From: Rhinolophus ferrumequinum
Lineage: Eukaryota > Chordata > Mammalia > Chiroptera > Rhinolophidae
Assembly (NCBI RefSeq): GCF_004115265.2
Contig: NC_046289.1
Span: 45,586,962 to 45,650,961 of the forward strand
Reading direction: 5' to 3'
DNA: 64,000 nt
A model generated the notes under the pieces. That model was not told the origin of the DNA and did not search any database. It saw only the letters and a program-made list of their open reading frames with translations. Each line of letters begins with the position of its first letter. Within the stretch, counting starts at the first letter, position 1. The position numbers were made by a program, and so were the translations under genes. Shown here one piece after another: positions 13,401 through 36,809 of this stretch.

Positions 13401-14953
13401 CTTTTGTATTATCCCGTGCTTTAGCTGTTACATTGAGTTAAAGTATTGGCTTCTATTTCTTAGTTCTGTTCTGCTGCTAAACAGACTCTCCCTATCTACT
13501 TGCCTGTGGAGACTGTTTAAGACCCATGCTGACTTGTGAGTTCTTGGAGGTCAAAGCCAAGAGAGCTAGGAACAGGAGTCTCGTCTTCATCCGCAGTTAC
13601 TAATGAGCTGGGTAAACTTTGCGGCAATCTGGGTCTCACTTTCCTCACCTATAAAATGAAAATGGTGGACCAGAATGTAGCCTTTAAGCTTTAGCAGTAG
13701 TACTCTTCCCAAATGCAGTCTTTGGAGAAATCAGTTTGTAACACAGAATGAATGAATGGATTCTGCAAGCATCTTAAATCTGTTATTGACTGGAGGCACT
13801 TTGTTAGTTTCTAGACTCCCCAGAGCATATAGGGCCTAAAGGTCTTCAAAGCCTGGCTTGAAAATCACTGAACTAAGTGATCTCTGAGGTTCCTTCCAAA
13901 GCTCCAACATTGCTCGTTAGCATACCAAGTTTATGTTCTGGGAAAAGTCTATTTCTGGCTAATATACAAGTTTTAGCTTTTAAACGTAAGTACAGTCAGT
14001 TCTTATTCACAGTAGCTGTGTTCTATAAAGGCACAATCGCTGAATTAGAGAATACTGAACTGCTGCTCCTAAAGAAAATACAGAGTTAGGTTCCTGTGAG
14101 CCTCTGGCCACAACATTTTCATTAACTGATCAATGCATACCATTGTCTTATGTTTATTTCTTTTGTAAAGACACCTTATTTAATCTATATCATTCATTAA
14201 TTAACATTGAACTCATGGAAATTTATGCCTGAACATAGCTTATCTAACGTACATATATTCTCTGGTAGGCATATCACAGCCAGCACTTCAGTACTAGAAT
14301 CAGGGGCCATTGTAAACAGCAAAATCTCCAGTAAAAAAGCACAAACGTGAAAAACGTACTAAATAGACTGCAAAAAGGACACTTGTTTACAGTATGAGAG
14401 CTGAAAACAAGAAGGTAGAGTGTCACCTTGTCCAGCCTCAGCTGGGAAAGTGTCTGCTGGTGACTCAGGTTTTTCACTGCTCTGTGTATGTCAGCAAGTG
14501 ACCACACAAGAAGTACAAGTAATGATTTGGGGGTTACAAGTAAATTTTAGTGACTAGGCAAATTTATGAATATGGAATCTGCAAATAATGAGGATTGACT
14601 GTATATTCATTATTTGTTTATAAGATTATAGTTCTTTGGAGTTTTTCCCCCTTTATATGTACATTCAAGAAATAGAGTCTATTGCATTAGTCCTAGAAAT
14701 CTAGTTCTGTAGTGGACTTACAGTACATCACTCATTGAAAAGCTAAGTCCTGACATAGAATATTTAGTTGCTGAACATCTTGCTTGGAATAAAACGAGTA
14801 AACAGTTGTTCTACAATGTTCTTATTAAGGCATGATTGGGATCAGTACCTGGTGCCATCTGATCATCCTAAAGGCAACTCCGTTCCCCAAGGATGGGTCC
14901 TTCCCCCGCTCCCCAGCAACGACATCTGGGCAACCGCCATTAAACTGCATTAG
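3516..14953 (+). CDS. PDCD7: PDCD7, U11/U12 snRNP 59K protein (five coding exons)
   Basis: Programmed cell death 7 is the 59 kDa protein of the U11/U12 di-snRNP of the minor (U12-type) spliceosome, a nuclear complex. Coding exons are 3516-4376, 6322-6460, 12436-12672, 13144-13231 and 14830-14953. Together they give 1449 nt, or 482 residues, against 485 in human as I remember it. The first ~150 residues are a proline-rich, low-complexity tract. Residues ~190-300 are Arg/Glu/Ala-rich and look like a long coiled coil. The conserved C-terminal half (exons 2-5) includes the KKRSELYEAEERALRVMLEG helix and ends in NDIWATAIKLH. I chose the ATG at 3516 (MALPPYFAPG) because it matches the family start; an in-frame ATG at 3432 would add 28 residues absent from the human protein. 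All introns are GT-AG. Intron 2 hosts a pogo transposon and intron 1 hosts L2 and MIR pieces. No damage is seen. Confidence 0.97.
4880..5095 (-). repeat. MIR SINE
   Basis: The minus-strand MIR signature is clear: a TGAGCACTTATATACGAGGC block, then TTTTACAGATTAGGAAATTA, then GAGCCCAGGTTGT. Heavily diverged, so ancient. Confidence 0.7.
5390..5860 (-). repeat. L2 LINE fragment
   Basis: Minus-strand L2 3' region, with the ATGTACCAGGCCAGCTGCTG block and a GACATCTGAACTGAGTCTTG block typical of the L2 3' end. Diverged. Confidence 0.5.
6322..6460 (+). CDS. PDCD7: PDCD7 coding exon 2
   Basis: Encodes EQELKAAADGVLSEVRKK through EAAARK, residues 288-333 plus one base of codon 334. Donor GTAACC at 6461. 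The frame continues exactly into exon 3. Confidence 0.96.
6461..8707. other. PDCD7 intron 2, left part
   Basis: About 6461-7860 holds no repeat that I can name. An L2-like minus-strand stretch covers roughly 7900-8500 at low confidence. A MIR (sense) covers 8560-8707 and ends exactly where the pogo transposon begins. Confidence 0.45.
8560..8707 (+). repeat. MIR SINE cut by the pogo insertion
   Basis: Sense MIR text: CTTGAGCAGGTTACTTAAAC, TTTCCTCATCTATAAG, GTACCTACC and CCTGGCACATA. It stops at TA 8706-8707, the target site of the transposon. Confidence 0.65.
8708..10787 (+). mobile_element. pogo/Tigger-like DNA transposon, near full length
   Basis: A 2,080 bp element with inverted ends. The left begins CCGTATTTCCCTGAAAATAAG and the right, read on the other strand, begins CCGTATTTCCCCGAAAATAAG, so they differ once in the first 21 bases. 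It is flanked by TA duplications at 8706-8707 and 10788-10789, the Tc1/mariner/pogo target. Repeated AATAAGCCCT-type motifs lie near both ends (8726, 8762, 8780 and 10716). It encodes one transposase in the sense direction (separate entry). Two short derivatives occur at 49957 and 59345. The inserted intron stays non-coding for PDCD7. High end identity suggests a fairly young insertion. Confidence 0.93.
9316..10620 (+). pseudogene. Broken pogo-type transposase (Brinker HTH + CENPB HTH + DDE)
   Basis: Residues ~1-45 (MSAKRKSYSVEYKKGIVEDS onward) form a Brinker-type helix-turn-helix. Then comes a CENPB-type domain (QPLFPELEDIICEWI to WLDGFLQRY). The DDE/DDD nuclease follows, with the first acid in NMIAMDEIAVFMG, the second in GLLVWDSPSTYH and the third in QTLDIAINKLFKDHLR. 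This domain order matches the transposon-derived human gene POGK without its KRAB part. The frame is interrupted about four times: a frameshift near 9707, an in-frame TAG at 10122, a frameshift near 10380 and another near 10450. The copy therefore cannot make transposase. The reading frame ends in a DDMIV tail before the stop near 10620. Confidence 0.88.
10790..12435. other. PDCD7 intron 2, right part
   Basis: About 10800-11700 may include L2-like sequence but nothing firm. 11736-11890 looks like an old L1ME-type piece. 11890-12435 has no feature that I recognise. The acceptor CCCAG ends at 12435. Confidence 0.4.
11736..11890. repeat. L1ME-like fragment
   Basis: The text AATAGAACACCTGAATAAAA, then ATGCCATTATCACACCTAAC, resembles a block of old L1ME elements that is also visible near 16860-17040 in this window. 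The direction is uncertain. Confidence 0.4.
12436..12672 (+). CDS. PDCD7: PDCD7 coding exon 3
   Basis: Residues 334-412, GVCPPASADATFEQHLQRL onward to SKLFGDP plus one base. Donor GTAAGT at 12673. It is rich in Lys and Glu and predicted helical. Confidence 0.97.
12729..12943 (-). repeat. Ves-type bat SINE with 13 bp target duplication
   Basis: The SINE occupies 12742-12930 and is flanked by perfect CCTCATGGATGAT repeats (12729-12741 and 12931-12943). Read on the minus strand it starts with a tRNA-like head (GGCCAAATGGCTCAGTTGG, with a GGTTCAATTCCCG box B), then the body, and ends in an A-rich tail. Perfect duplications mean a fairly recent insertion, in PDCD7 intron 3. Confidence 0.92.
13144..13231 (+). 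CDS. PDCD7: PDCD7 coding exon 4
   Basis: Encodes DEFPLAHLLQPFRQYYLQAE to LPALIQI, residues 413-441 plus two bases. Acceptor TTTTTCAG. The donor is GTCAGA at 13232, weaker than the others because it lacks A at +3 and G at +5. Confidence 0.96.
13232..14829 (+). other. PDCD7: PDCD7 intron 4
   Basis: Contains a decayed MIR-like piece (about 13600-13890). The rest shows no named feature. Confidence 0.5.
14830..14953 (+). CDS. PDCD7: PDCD7 coding exon 5 and stop
   Basis: Residues 442-482: the shared codon, then HDWDQYLVPSDHPKGN and GWVLPPLPSNDIWATAIKLH, then TAG. This C-terminus is nearly identical to the human one as I remember it. Confidence 0.97.
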
Positions 14954-16640
14954 TAGAGATGCTCCAGGAGTGTGGTCCCGCCAACGCTCTTTCCAGCTCT
15001 AAATATTAGTGATGCTGCCATCTTCTTGTGCTGTAGACTAAACCACAACTTCTGAACTCTGCATGGTATGGTCCTACCTAGAGCTACATTTTCCTTCTGT
15101 GCTCTGTCCTGGCCAGAGGTGCCTCTTGAATCAGGAGATTAATATGGTTCTTCAGAAAAGGATCTAGGTGAACTGGGGGCTGTTACCACAGGCAGTGGCC
15201 CTGGTTCACTGAATTTGCCTCTGTTTTGAGGGGCTTGGTCCAGAGTGACCTGTTAATTTACTCAGCTTCCTTGTGTGGTGATGGGTAAGTACACTCCATA
15301 CACTCAAGGTGTGCACTCGATAGTTTTAGCAGTCCTTCCCCCAGTACTGAGTGTGAAGGCAAGCTCGGCGAAAAACCTGCTTACCCTTCCTACCCAAAAG
15401 AGCCCCTAACTTCCAGGAAGAAAAATCAGAAATGCTTTATCTTTGGTTTTGTGAATCCCACTTTTGGTGCATCCTGCGAGGCTGTAGGCTGCAGACTGGG
15501 CTGCCAGGAAAGCTGGTGGTGTAGTCAGGTAGCCATGTGGAGAACGTGGAAAACCTGAAGAGAACCTGTACCCAAATTGGATTGCATTTTAATGGATGAG
15601 GCTACATATTCCCCATGTTAGAAGGACACTGATGAAAGCACCTGCTTTTTAAGTTCCTAGAGGTATAGTTGTTTAGATCCCCAAGGATAGAAATTTATTT
15701 CCCTGTGGAAGTGGGATCTTAACCTCACTTGCTCTGTCACATTATAGGGGCCGGTGTAAGTATGGAATTTTCTTAGGAACTCAAGCTCCAAAAACATCCA
15801 TGTAGTTAAAGCTGAGAAAAAGCAGATAAAAGTAGTAAAATGTATTTTTTAATATTAATTAATAAATACTCTTGTGCCTGGAGATATCAATGATAAAACA
15901 TGTCAGGTTTTTTTTGTTGTTTTGTGTTGCCTTTTGTCATTTATTGTTATTTATATTTCCAAAAAGCTAAATAAATATTTTTATTTTTTAGTTTGAGCCT
16001 TTGCCACTAATTTGTTGCCTCCCAAATCGCTACACACACTTTCACTCTGATAAAACACATTTTTATTCCAAACTTGAAAATTTATCAAATAGGCATTTGC
16101 TAAAAGCAAAGTGAATGTCAAACACTAAACTTCGCAGAAGCCAACTCTGGATAAGCAGGAAAGGACACCATCAGCTTTGGAAATGACTTCATGTAGTTGG
16201 AAGCTCTTGGGTGCAAGATGCGTTATCCCTATTCCTTTCTGTTGTTTAATGTGTATAATCTGCATTACAATTAAAAAGGATGCGAGCCACACTTCTCCAA
16301 AGTATGTCATAGCTCATAAACCTTAAAATCTGATGTGATAAGCCTCACAGAACCCCACAGGCCCGCGTATCCTTTTGTTATAAATTGTTATAAATCTCTA
16401 CCATTTGCTCTCCGCCGAGATGCAGGAAGAGGAGTACAATGTACGTTTGGTGTCCAGATAGCCCAGCCGCTAGGACATCTGTATTGATGAGGGAGGGAGT
16501 GTGAAGCAGGGACTGACTCAGGAAAACTCAGGCAGCACAACCCAAGGAGAAGGCATTTAATGCCAGGTGGAAAAAAACGTTCCCTCTCCTCTCAGTCGGC
16601 TTAAGCAAAATTTTAATAAAGTGAGTACTGTTTTGGTTGG
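14954..16640 (+). other. PDCD7: PDCD7 3' UTR and candidate poly(A) signals
   Basis: AATAAA hexamers lie at 15861-15866, 15970-15975 and 16615-16620. The last is followed by a GT-rich run (TTTTGGTTGGTTGTTAG), the usual cleavage-site context, so I prefer it. Which one is used cannot be decided from sequence. Confidence 0.45.
16615..16620 (+). terminator. PDCD7: Candidate PDCD7 poly(A) signal
   Basis: AATAAA with a downstream GT-rich element within 30 bases. Upstream alternatives lie at 15861 and 15970. Confidence 0.45.
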
Positions 16641-16799
16641 TTGTTAGTTTTTATTTTGTAAGTTTTTCCTGGTTTGTTGCCTTGTGTAGTGGTGGTGGTA
16701 GCAGCCACTGGTACATTATGGGTTTAGAAAGACTTACAGTTGTGTCTTTAACAAATTATACTTAGAATACTGACAGTGTCTTATCCCACAGTCTTGTTT

Positions 16800-18290
16800 T
16801 TTTTCCTAATGTGGAAAATTTGAAAAGTAAAAATTGTATAATAATTTTTTTCCATACACCCATCATCCAGCTTCAAGTAATTGTCAACTCATGGACAATA
16901 TTGTTTCATGTGTACCCCCACCACTCTGGACTATTTTGAAGCAAATCCCAGATATCATATTACTTTATAAGTTTTTCAGTATATAGCTCTAAAAGATATT
17001 TAAAGACTTTTAACCACAGTGCCATATCGCACCTAAAAAAAATGAATAACTCTTAATATCAAAAATTTAGTCAGTGTTTAAATTTCCTTATCTCATAAAT
17101 GTGTGTTTTCCACTTTGTTCAATCAAGATCTAGATGCAATTTGTGTATTGTTGTTCATTGATATGTCTGTTGTTTCTAATAATTGATAGGTCTCTCTCTG
17201 TCCTGTTAACTCCTGTGCCCTCTCCCTCGTAATTTATTACTTGAAGAAATTGGGTCGTTTTTTTCCCGATTTTTGCAGAATTCCCAGTCTGGATTTTGTT
17301 AATTGCATCCTTGTGATAGCATGTTCCTCTGTTCCCATATTTCTTATAATTTAGTGTTTAGAGCTGTACTGTCTGATACGGTAACTATGTGTGGCCACTG
17401 GGCACTTGAAATTGAGAGTTAGAATTGCAACTGAATTTCGAGATGTACAGTTACATACATGGCTCACATTTCTATTCAGCTGTGCTGATCCAGAGGCTTG
17501 ATCACATTTAGATTGAAATTTTCTGGCAAGAATGTTTCATAAACCTGGTGTGGACTCCAGGAGGACTAATGTCCGGTCGTCTCTTTTTGTGATCTTGTGG
17601 TCATTGATGATCAATACCTAGATTCGTTCATTTGGGATTGCAAAATAGTGATAGTTTAATTCTGCCATTCTTTCCCCTCTCATCAACTATTTGGTTACCC
17701 TGGGGTACAATTTGTGTAGGAAAGGCAAGAGATAAATAATGTAATTTCCTTGACTTACTAGTTTTCAAAATAATGGTTTCCTAGTGTCCTCTAAAGGTGA
17801 CTAGTGAATTTTGTTTTTAAGTATCATTATGAACTCAGATTGAAACATATTTGTCTTTCAACCCATTGGTATTGTTTTCTTTATCGTTTGCCTCACTTTT
17901 AGCCAGTGGGAGGGCCCTTAACTCAGCTCAGGAGGTTTCACTCAATCTCAGTATTTTGCTCCAACTTTGTCTTGAACATTTCCTACCCCAGGCGTGGAAG
18001 CAGTCATTTCTCCAATGATTCCTGCTTCCTCTTCAGTGGAAAAGGTATTTATAGGCCACAGTCTTCATGATAGAGGTGCTCCCCGTTCTTGATGGTCATT
18101 GTTAGTTGGTTCTTCTTTTCAATCAGAACTAGGAACTACAGTTCTGTTGAGCCTCCAGCCCTGTTCTAAATCGTGTCTTTTTTACACTTATGCCTAAATG
18201 GCTCTATATATTGAACATAAATTAATGAAAACAGAAAAATAAACTCATTTAAAGACTAACCGGAAATGTGTTGATTCATTATGTCCTATA
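16800..18290. repeat. Old L1ME-like LINE segment with a hAT-like scrap
   Basis: Long stretch matching an old L1M 3' region: CATCATCCAGCTTCAAGTAA, TTTGAAGCAAATCCCAGATA, then AGCCAGTGGGAGGGCCCTTA and a final block near 18000. About 17368-17475 (CTGTACTGTCTGATACGGTA, GGCACTTGAAATT) looks like a separate short hAT-Charlie element. Direction not certain. Confidence 0.5.
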
Positions 18291-19250
18291 TGCAAAAATA
18301 TTACTTATCATATTTCCCAGTAGAGGAGACCCTGGACTTGGAAGAAACTCCAACTAAAGCATTTATTTTTAAGAAATTAAGTAAATACAGGGAAGAATAG
18401 AAAATGAAAATAGAGATTAGTTATATGTTAAATTCTAAGAGTGTTTATTCCAAGTGGCTGTGTTTATGACGTCAAAGACTTTACTATAAGCCGACCAACT
18501 TAATCACTCTAAAACTCTTTATGTTCCTGTGTCCGCGTGACTTTTGTGCAAGGATGTGTATCAAGGAGCTTAGCTGGGATTATACCATCTGTTGGAGCAA
18601 TTCACTCACCTCCACAAGTTTTGTCCACAGGGCAGCTATCCTGGGAATTACAAGGTAAGTACAAATTATGTCTTGCTCCATTTAAGTAAGTATAAAGGAA
18701 TGTGAACGCTGTGAAGTATTAGCTGTGATATATTTTAAGGGCTAAAGATCACATGAGGCATTTCCAACTAAATCTTGTTTTTAATGCTTCTAACCAATAA
18801 GCTTTTCCTGTGTAATTTACTTTTGGGTGCACCCATACGTAGTTCCTGACTTGCCACATCTGGCTATCCATGAAGAATTGGTTTCCATTGCAGGTTCCAT
18901 TTGTCTTTTGGAATAAACTGTGTTTTTCATAGTCTCTAAAGCAAAGATTGAAGTCTGAGGCACTTGGTATTAGAGTGCTTAACTGTGCAGAGCAGGACAC
19001 ACTTCTCAATTTTATTAACTCATGCTTGCCAGAATCTGGATAGCAGGATTTGAACTGTGTTCTAGGGAAATAATTTTTATTTACCGTTTGCCAGGTATGA
19101 TGTTAAGTGCTGGAGACATAAAAAGAAGCAAACATTCCTGCCTTCCTGGAGTTAGAGTCTAGAGTAGAAGCTTTATGACTATACAGATAATTAGAGTCAG
19201 TTATAATTGTTGTAAGTGGTCAAAGAAAAAGTGCGTAGTCACCAATTTAT
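18290..19250. other. Intergenic, nothing firm
   Basis: No exon or named repeat seen, apart from a possible L2 start near 19080. Confidence 0.35.
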
Positions 19251-19259
19251 ATTTTTAAT

Positions 19260-20400
19260 TGTTCAAATATTTTTTAAGTACCTTTGAGGCTCAGATAATT
19301 TGCTAAGTACAAGGACCATCGCAGTGAGCAAAATACCAAATACTTCCTAATATAGGTTTTGAGGAAGATAAATATAATCCAGCAATCATAAAAAATGTGC
19401 TGAGTGTTTTGAAAGACAGGTATGGTTCTAAAAGATTAATTAGGCCTTTTTTTTTTTAACTGAATGTTCTGTAATGCATTGAGGTGAAATAATCGAAAAT
19501 ATATAGTAGGGGCAATAATTATCATTCAGTTTACATAAGTATATGCCAGGTCACAAGGTAAATGTATTTCATACTGTGGGTCACAGTAAAAAAACAACAA
19601 CTGGAAAGCCACTGTACGGTATGTACTAGGTGGACCTATCCAACCAAGTGTTGAAATCAAAAGATTTTTGGAGGAAGTGACGTTTCAGCATCTCTGAAGA
19701 ATGAATAGCTATTATATAGTGGGGAAGAGACCAGGAAGAAGAATGCAGCAAGTTCTGTAATAGCCTGTGCAAAGGCCCTGTGTTGGGCCAAGCGGTGGGA
19801 GTGAGCATGGCGAGAGTCAGGCGAGAGTGCCGGGCAGGGGCCAGACAACGCACGGCTTCGGAAGCCCTTGTCAGGAGTCTGCTTTTCATTCGGAGAGAAG
19901 CTGGGAACCATTGGAGGCTTTTAAGCAGGGGAATGGCTTACTTTGCTGCTTTGAAATGATCCCTTTTGTCCCAGTGTGTGGAACAGAATAACAATAAGAG
20001 GACATGAGAGGATCCACGGACACCAGTTGCCCAAGTGAGGGATAAGAGGGCTTGGATTTCCATGACAGCAGTGGAGGCTGTATGAAATGGCTGGACTCCA
20101 GAGACTTAAGAGAGAAAACTTGGCAGGGATTTGAGATGGGTGGTGGTGAGTCCCACGCTTGAGCACCTTAGACATTCCTTGAGGTACAGAGTCCTGGGGG
20201 AGGAGGAACAGTTCAGGGGAGGGGAAAACCAGGAGTTCACTTTGAATATGCTGAGTTTGAGGCACCCTGGAGACATCTTGGAGGAGACACAGTTGTGTAT
20301 AGGAGTTTGATCTCAGAAGAGAACTGGAGAATTTAATGTGTGAGTCACTGGCACACAGATTATTGAAGCTACGGGCAAGGATGAAAGTATAATGGAGACC
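19260..20400 (-). repeat. L2 LINE fragments
   Basis: Minus-strand L2 3' region pieces. Blocks include GTGCAAAGGCCCTGTGTTGG near 19766, GGGCAGGGGCCAGACAACGC and AAGCAGGGGAATGGCTTACT near 19923. Diverged and broken. The following 20400-20930 may contain a sense L2 scrap. Confidence 0.5.
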
Positions 20401-20929
20401 TTTCAAAAAATAATAGTAACGTCAGCCTGGGTTCCATGTAGACTGATAGTAATCCCCACTCAGCCCACCCCGGGGACTGCAGTTGGAGAGGTCCTGGATT
20501 CTGCTGTTTACTGAGGCACCACAGACGGTGTTCCAAATACCCCCCTCCCCCACCCTCACCCCAGCCCTCCAGGCCCCTTTGAGTCAGCACTCAGCGTCAA
20601 GTTCAGGACCTCCCAGCTCTACCCTAATCTACCCACTCAATCTTACCGCACACTGCTCCCCGGCACACACTGCGAGTGAAGCAGCTTGTCTCCACCTCGC
20701 TTTGCCCTGCCTCTGCTCCCAGGCTCATGCTGTTCCCTCCCTGGAGTCATGCTCCGCCCTACCTTTTCCCTGCTCACAGCCTGTACCCACCTTCCAGCCC
20801 CGGTCAAGTCTCATCTTTCCTGAAGCTTCCCAACCCCCATAAGGACCAGAATACTTCCCTTCCTCTGAAGAATAGCATCACTTAATGGTCTGTACTTCTC
20901 ATTTTGTGTTCAGAGGTGACCGTCATTTT

Positions 20930-21780
20930 AGAATATGTCCTAACTAGACCATGTCTTACACTGTAGCCCTGGCTCTTCTCAAGAAATGTATTTCCAGAAG
21001 CCTCCAACTTAAATTACTCCAGAAGCAAGTGCAGAACTGAGTAGAGACTATTAGGCTGCAGATGCTGGGTCAGAGGTGAGGGAGGAGGAGGTGGCCCTGT
21101 GCCTGCTCAGTGGACAGGCAGTTCATACTCGGGTCTCAATAAAACCGTGGTCCTTCCCCTTAGATCAAAATTCTACTGAGAGCTGAAAACGTGAGTGATA
21201 AATCCCAGAATGCCCAAGCTTGTTAACTTTCCTGTGTTCCCTACAAGCCCCTATACCTATACCTCAAAGTTCCCTGTAAGAACAGACTAATGGGGCAGAT
21301 AACATACTGCTCACACTGGGACCTGTGTGATCCTGTAGCAGAGAGAGCCACTCTCAGTGTTCCGGGAACTGTCTTTTCAGTCTCATAGAAAGTAAGACAC
21401 TGACAAGAACGAGCAGATAGCGGAGATGAGGGAATGAGGGGATTTCCCCATCTGTCCTCACTTGACCTTTCTACACTCGGACTACCTACTCTTCCTCATG
21501 ATGCTCTCATGTGGGCATGGGGATGGGCCCAGTGACCCCTCGCAGCAGGGCTTTGCTCCATCCTGGTAGGGATGACAGCTTGTATTAAGCTAGAGGTATT
21601 CCCTGGGAAGCCCTGATTGTTTGCAAAATGCCAGACTGCAGTCAAGAGTCTAGATTTAAATATATATGATAGGCCATCATAAGCTTGAATTCTGTGTGAA
21701 TAAGTGTTTTGATTTTTTAAGGCGACAGAATCTTTAATGTGGTTTAAAATACATTTAAAAAATCAAATCCCTGGATGTTG
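20930..21780. other. Intergenic, nothing recognised
   Basis: No exon, RNA gene or named repeat seen in this stretch. Confidence 0.35.
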
Positions 21781-21783
21781 TGA

Positions 21784-21840
21784 ATATTATTAGACTAATA
21801 GATATTACACTTGATCATAGCCAAAAGGTCCAGAAGCTAA
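21784..21840 (-). pseudogene. U2 snRNA 5'-end pseudogene
   Basis: Read on the minus strand from 21840: TTAGCTTCTGGACCTTTTGG, then CTATGATCAAGTGTAATATC. This matches the 5' end of U2 snRNA (GCTTCTCGGCCTTTTGGCTA, then AGATCAAGTGTAGTATCTG) with a few changes. Only about 57 nt of the ~188 nt RNA remain. The GTAGTA branch-point pairing element reads GTAATA. It is a retroposed fragment, not a working gene. Confidence 0.75.
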
Positions 21841-21879
21841 GTGTGAATGAGGTTTTAATTCTTAGATCTCAGCTGTGGT

Positions 21880-21988
21880 AGGTACTATTGACTAATATTA
21901 ATTGACTTTCTCACCACCAGTGCCTGAGAGTTCCTGATGGTCCACATACTCATCAACCCTTGATATTGTCAGGCGTTTTAATTTTAAC

Positions 21989-22023
<35 letters not shown>

Positions 22024-23740
22024 TGATATCTCATTGTTTTATTTTGCATTTTCCTATTGGCTAAGGTTAAGCAACTTAACATATTTACTGGCTATTTGGA
22101 TATCCTCTTTTGTGACGTGTCTAATAAAATCTCTTGCCTATTTTTGTGTTGGGTCTTTTTCTTACTGATTTGTAGAAGTTCTCTGTATGTATTGGATTAT
22201 GAGTCCTTTATGCTGCAAATATCTTCTCCCACTCTGTGAGATATATATATATATATGTTTTATTCTCTTAATGACATCTTTTGATGAATGGAAGTTCTTA
22301 ACTTTAATGTAACCCAATTGATCATATTTTCTTTTACCATTACCGTAGTCTTTTTGTAACCTGTTTAAGAAATGTTTACCCATTCTAACACTATGAATGT
22401 GTTCTCCAATTTTATCTTCAGGCTTTACCTTTTTGCCTTTTACACTTACTTTTTACCTTTTACATTTAGATCTACAGTCTACCTAGAATTGATTTTTCTG
22501 TATGATGTGAGGTACAGGTCAGGATTTTTTTTTTCTGGGTGGATATCCAATTGATCCAGAACCATTTACTAAAAAGGCCTTCATTTTCCTACTGCTCTGC
22601 AGGGTCATAAATCAAGGATCTATATATGTGTGGGTCTGTTTCTGGACTTCCTTTTCTGTTCTACTGGTCTCTTTGTAAGTTCTCATGTCAGTACCACACT
22701 GTCTTAATTCCTGTAACTTTAAAGTACGCCTAAGTCTTGATATCTTACAACTATGTTGTTCCTTCTTCAAGATTGTCGTGGCTTTTCTTGGCTCTTTGCA
22801 TTTCACATAAATTTTAGAATTAGTTTGCCAATTTACACCAAAAAACGTGATGGAATTTTGATACCTGGAATCTATAAATCAATTCAGGGAAAATTGATAT
22901 CTTTAGTGAGTTTTACAATCTATGGACATGGTTTGTTGCTTGCATATAGAGATATAATTGATTTTTTTATATTAACCTTGTATCAAGGGATCTTGCTAAA
23001 TTAACTAATTCTCAGAGTTTTATTCATAGATTATTTTGGATTTTTGACATATAATTATGTCATATGGAAATAATGGTGGTTTTATTTTCTTTTCAATCAT
23101 CAAACTTTTCTTTTTTCCCCCCTCTCTTTTTGCACTGGCTAGTACCACCAGTACAATGTTGAACAGAAGAGATGATGGGGACATCCTTATCTCATGTCCA
23201 ATTTTGTGGATATCTTTCAGTATTTCACCATTAAGTAGGATGTTTGCTTTAGCTGTTTTAGAGATATTCTTTAGTAGGTTAAGGAAATTCTTTTCTATTC
23301 CTAAGTTGCTGAAAAAGTTTTGTTGTTGTTTCTTAAAATCATGAATAGGTATTGATTTTATCAAGCACTCTTTATGCATCTATGGAAATAGATAATTATA
23401 TAATTTTCATTTTCTTTTGATATTTATCTTTATCCCCATTGATTGGTTTTGGAAAGCCAATCTCTCATTCCTGAAAAAAACTCAACCTGGCAGTGTTGTA
23501 TTTTTCTATCCATAATTATTTTTGTTAAGATTTTTTTTCATTTATGTTCATGAGAGATGGAGATGGGCCTCTAATTTTCTTGTCAGTTTTGGTATCAAGG
23601 TGATGCTGAAATCAAAATGAGTTAGAGAGTAGTCTTCCTTTCCTGGAAGAGTCTGTGTGATTTGGTATTTCTTCCTTAACCGTCTGCATGAAAACTCTTT
23701 TGATGCAATGCTTTAGAACTAGAGTTGTAGATCGTGTTTT
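21880..23740 (-). repeat. L1 LINE, antisense
   Basis: Minus-strand L1 ORF2 region. Landmarks on the plus strand are GGTGATATCTCATTGTTTTA, ATTTTCCTATTGGCTAAGG and, further right, TCTTGTCAGTTTTGGTATCA. Short antisense frames fit decayed ORF2. It lies upstream of UBAP1L coding exon 1. Confidence 0.75.
21991..22022. repeat. (TG)n microsatellite
   Basis: About 16 TG units, seeded in the GTGTGAGGTGATATC part of the L1. Confidence 0.9.
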
Positions 23741-23906
23741 GGGAAATGATGGTCTAGAGCAAGATTTAAACATGCAATAGTCAATTTCTGTCAGTTTGAA
23801 TGCCCTTGTTTTTATTCATTTCCTCCCTCGTCTAGCACTGGCCAATTCACCTTTTCCTTCCTGGCTGTGTGGGACTCAGCTAAGTCACTACCCAGGAGAG
23901 TGCTGA

Positions 23907-36188
<12,282 letters not shown>

Positions 36189-36318
36189 CCACTGGGCACT
36201 GTGCGATGCCTGGGCATCCTAAACCTATGCTAGACCTGACAATCCCTTCTAACTGTAGACCACATAAGAATAACAAAACGATGCATGCTCTTTGTAAAAA
36301 TGCAAACAATACCAAGGA

Positions 36319-36803
36319 TGAGAGCAAATACTATAGGGGAGGCAAAACTTGACCCATCTTAGGTTTTCAGCAGGACCGATTCACAGGAGAAAAACTAACA
36401 GTTTGGTAAAGCATGCAGCACGCATCATGGGGGAGAAACCTCAATGAAAAGTAACTCAAAGCAGAAGCTTAGAATCCGGCTTATATAGCATCTTCAACAA
36501 AAGCACATTTGTAGAGAAATAACAGGATAAAGGAAATCAGTTTTAGGCTTCTAAGGATGGCGTACTGTTGGAAGGTAGATATATGGGAGGGAACTAATTG
36601 AGTAAGGTTTGTTTGCAGATTCCTCTGGCGCAAACCTAGGAGGATAAGAATCTATCTCCAGGCAAAGGGAATTTATATCCTTCTTTAGACAAAGAAGGGC
36701 AGGAAGAGCTTTTCTTGCATTTGCTGCTTCTTAACTGGCTTCAGCTCAAAATAGTTTTTATGTCAAAGAAGCACATTTTGGAGTCACATTCTGGTTTCCT
36801 TCA
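36319..36803 (-). mobile_element. Solitary LTR of an old endogenous retrovirus
   Basis: A ~485 bp segment reads as an LTR on the minus strand, with TG/CA-like ends, a GCTATATAAG TATA box about two thirds along, and no internal viral genes beside it. It is a fossil remnant of a retrovirus-like element. It begins 130 bp after the UBAP1L stop, in antisense. Family is probably ERV1-type, not certain; age moderate to old. Ends are approximate. Confidence 0.6.
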
Positions 36804-36809
36804 ATACCA

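Noticed and set aside
20369-20885. 119-residue plus-strand frame and its minus-strand partner
   Set aside because: Serine/proline-rich without conserved residues; near L2-like sequence.
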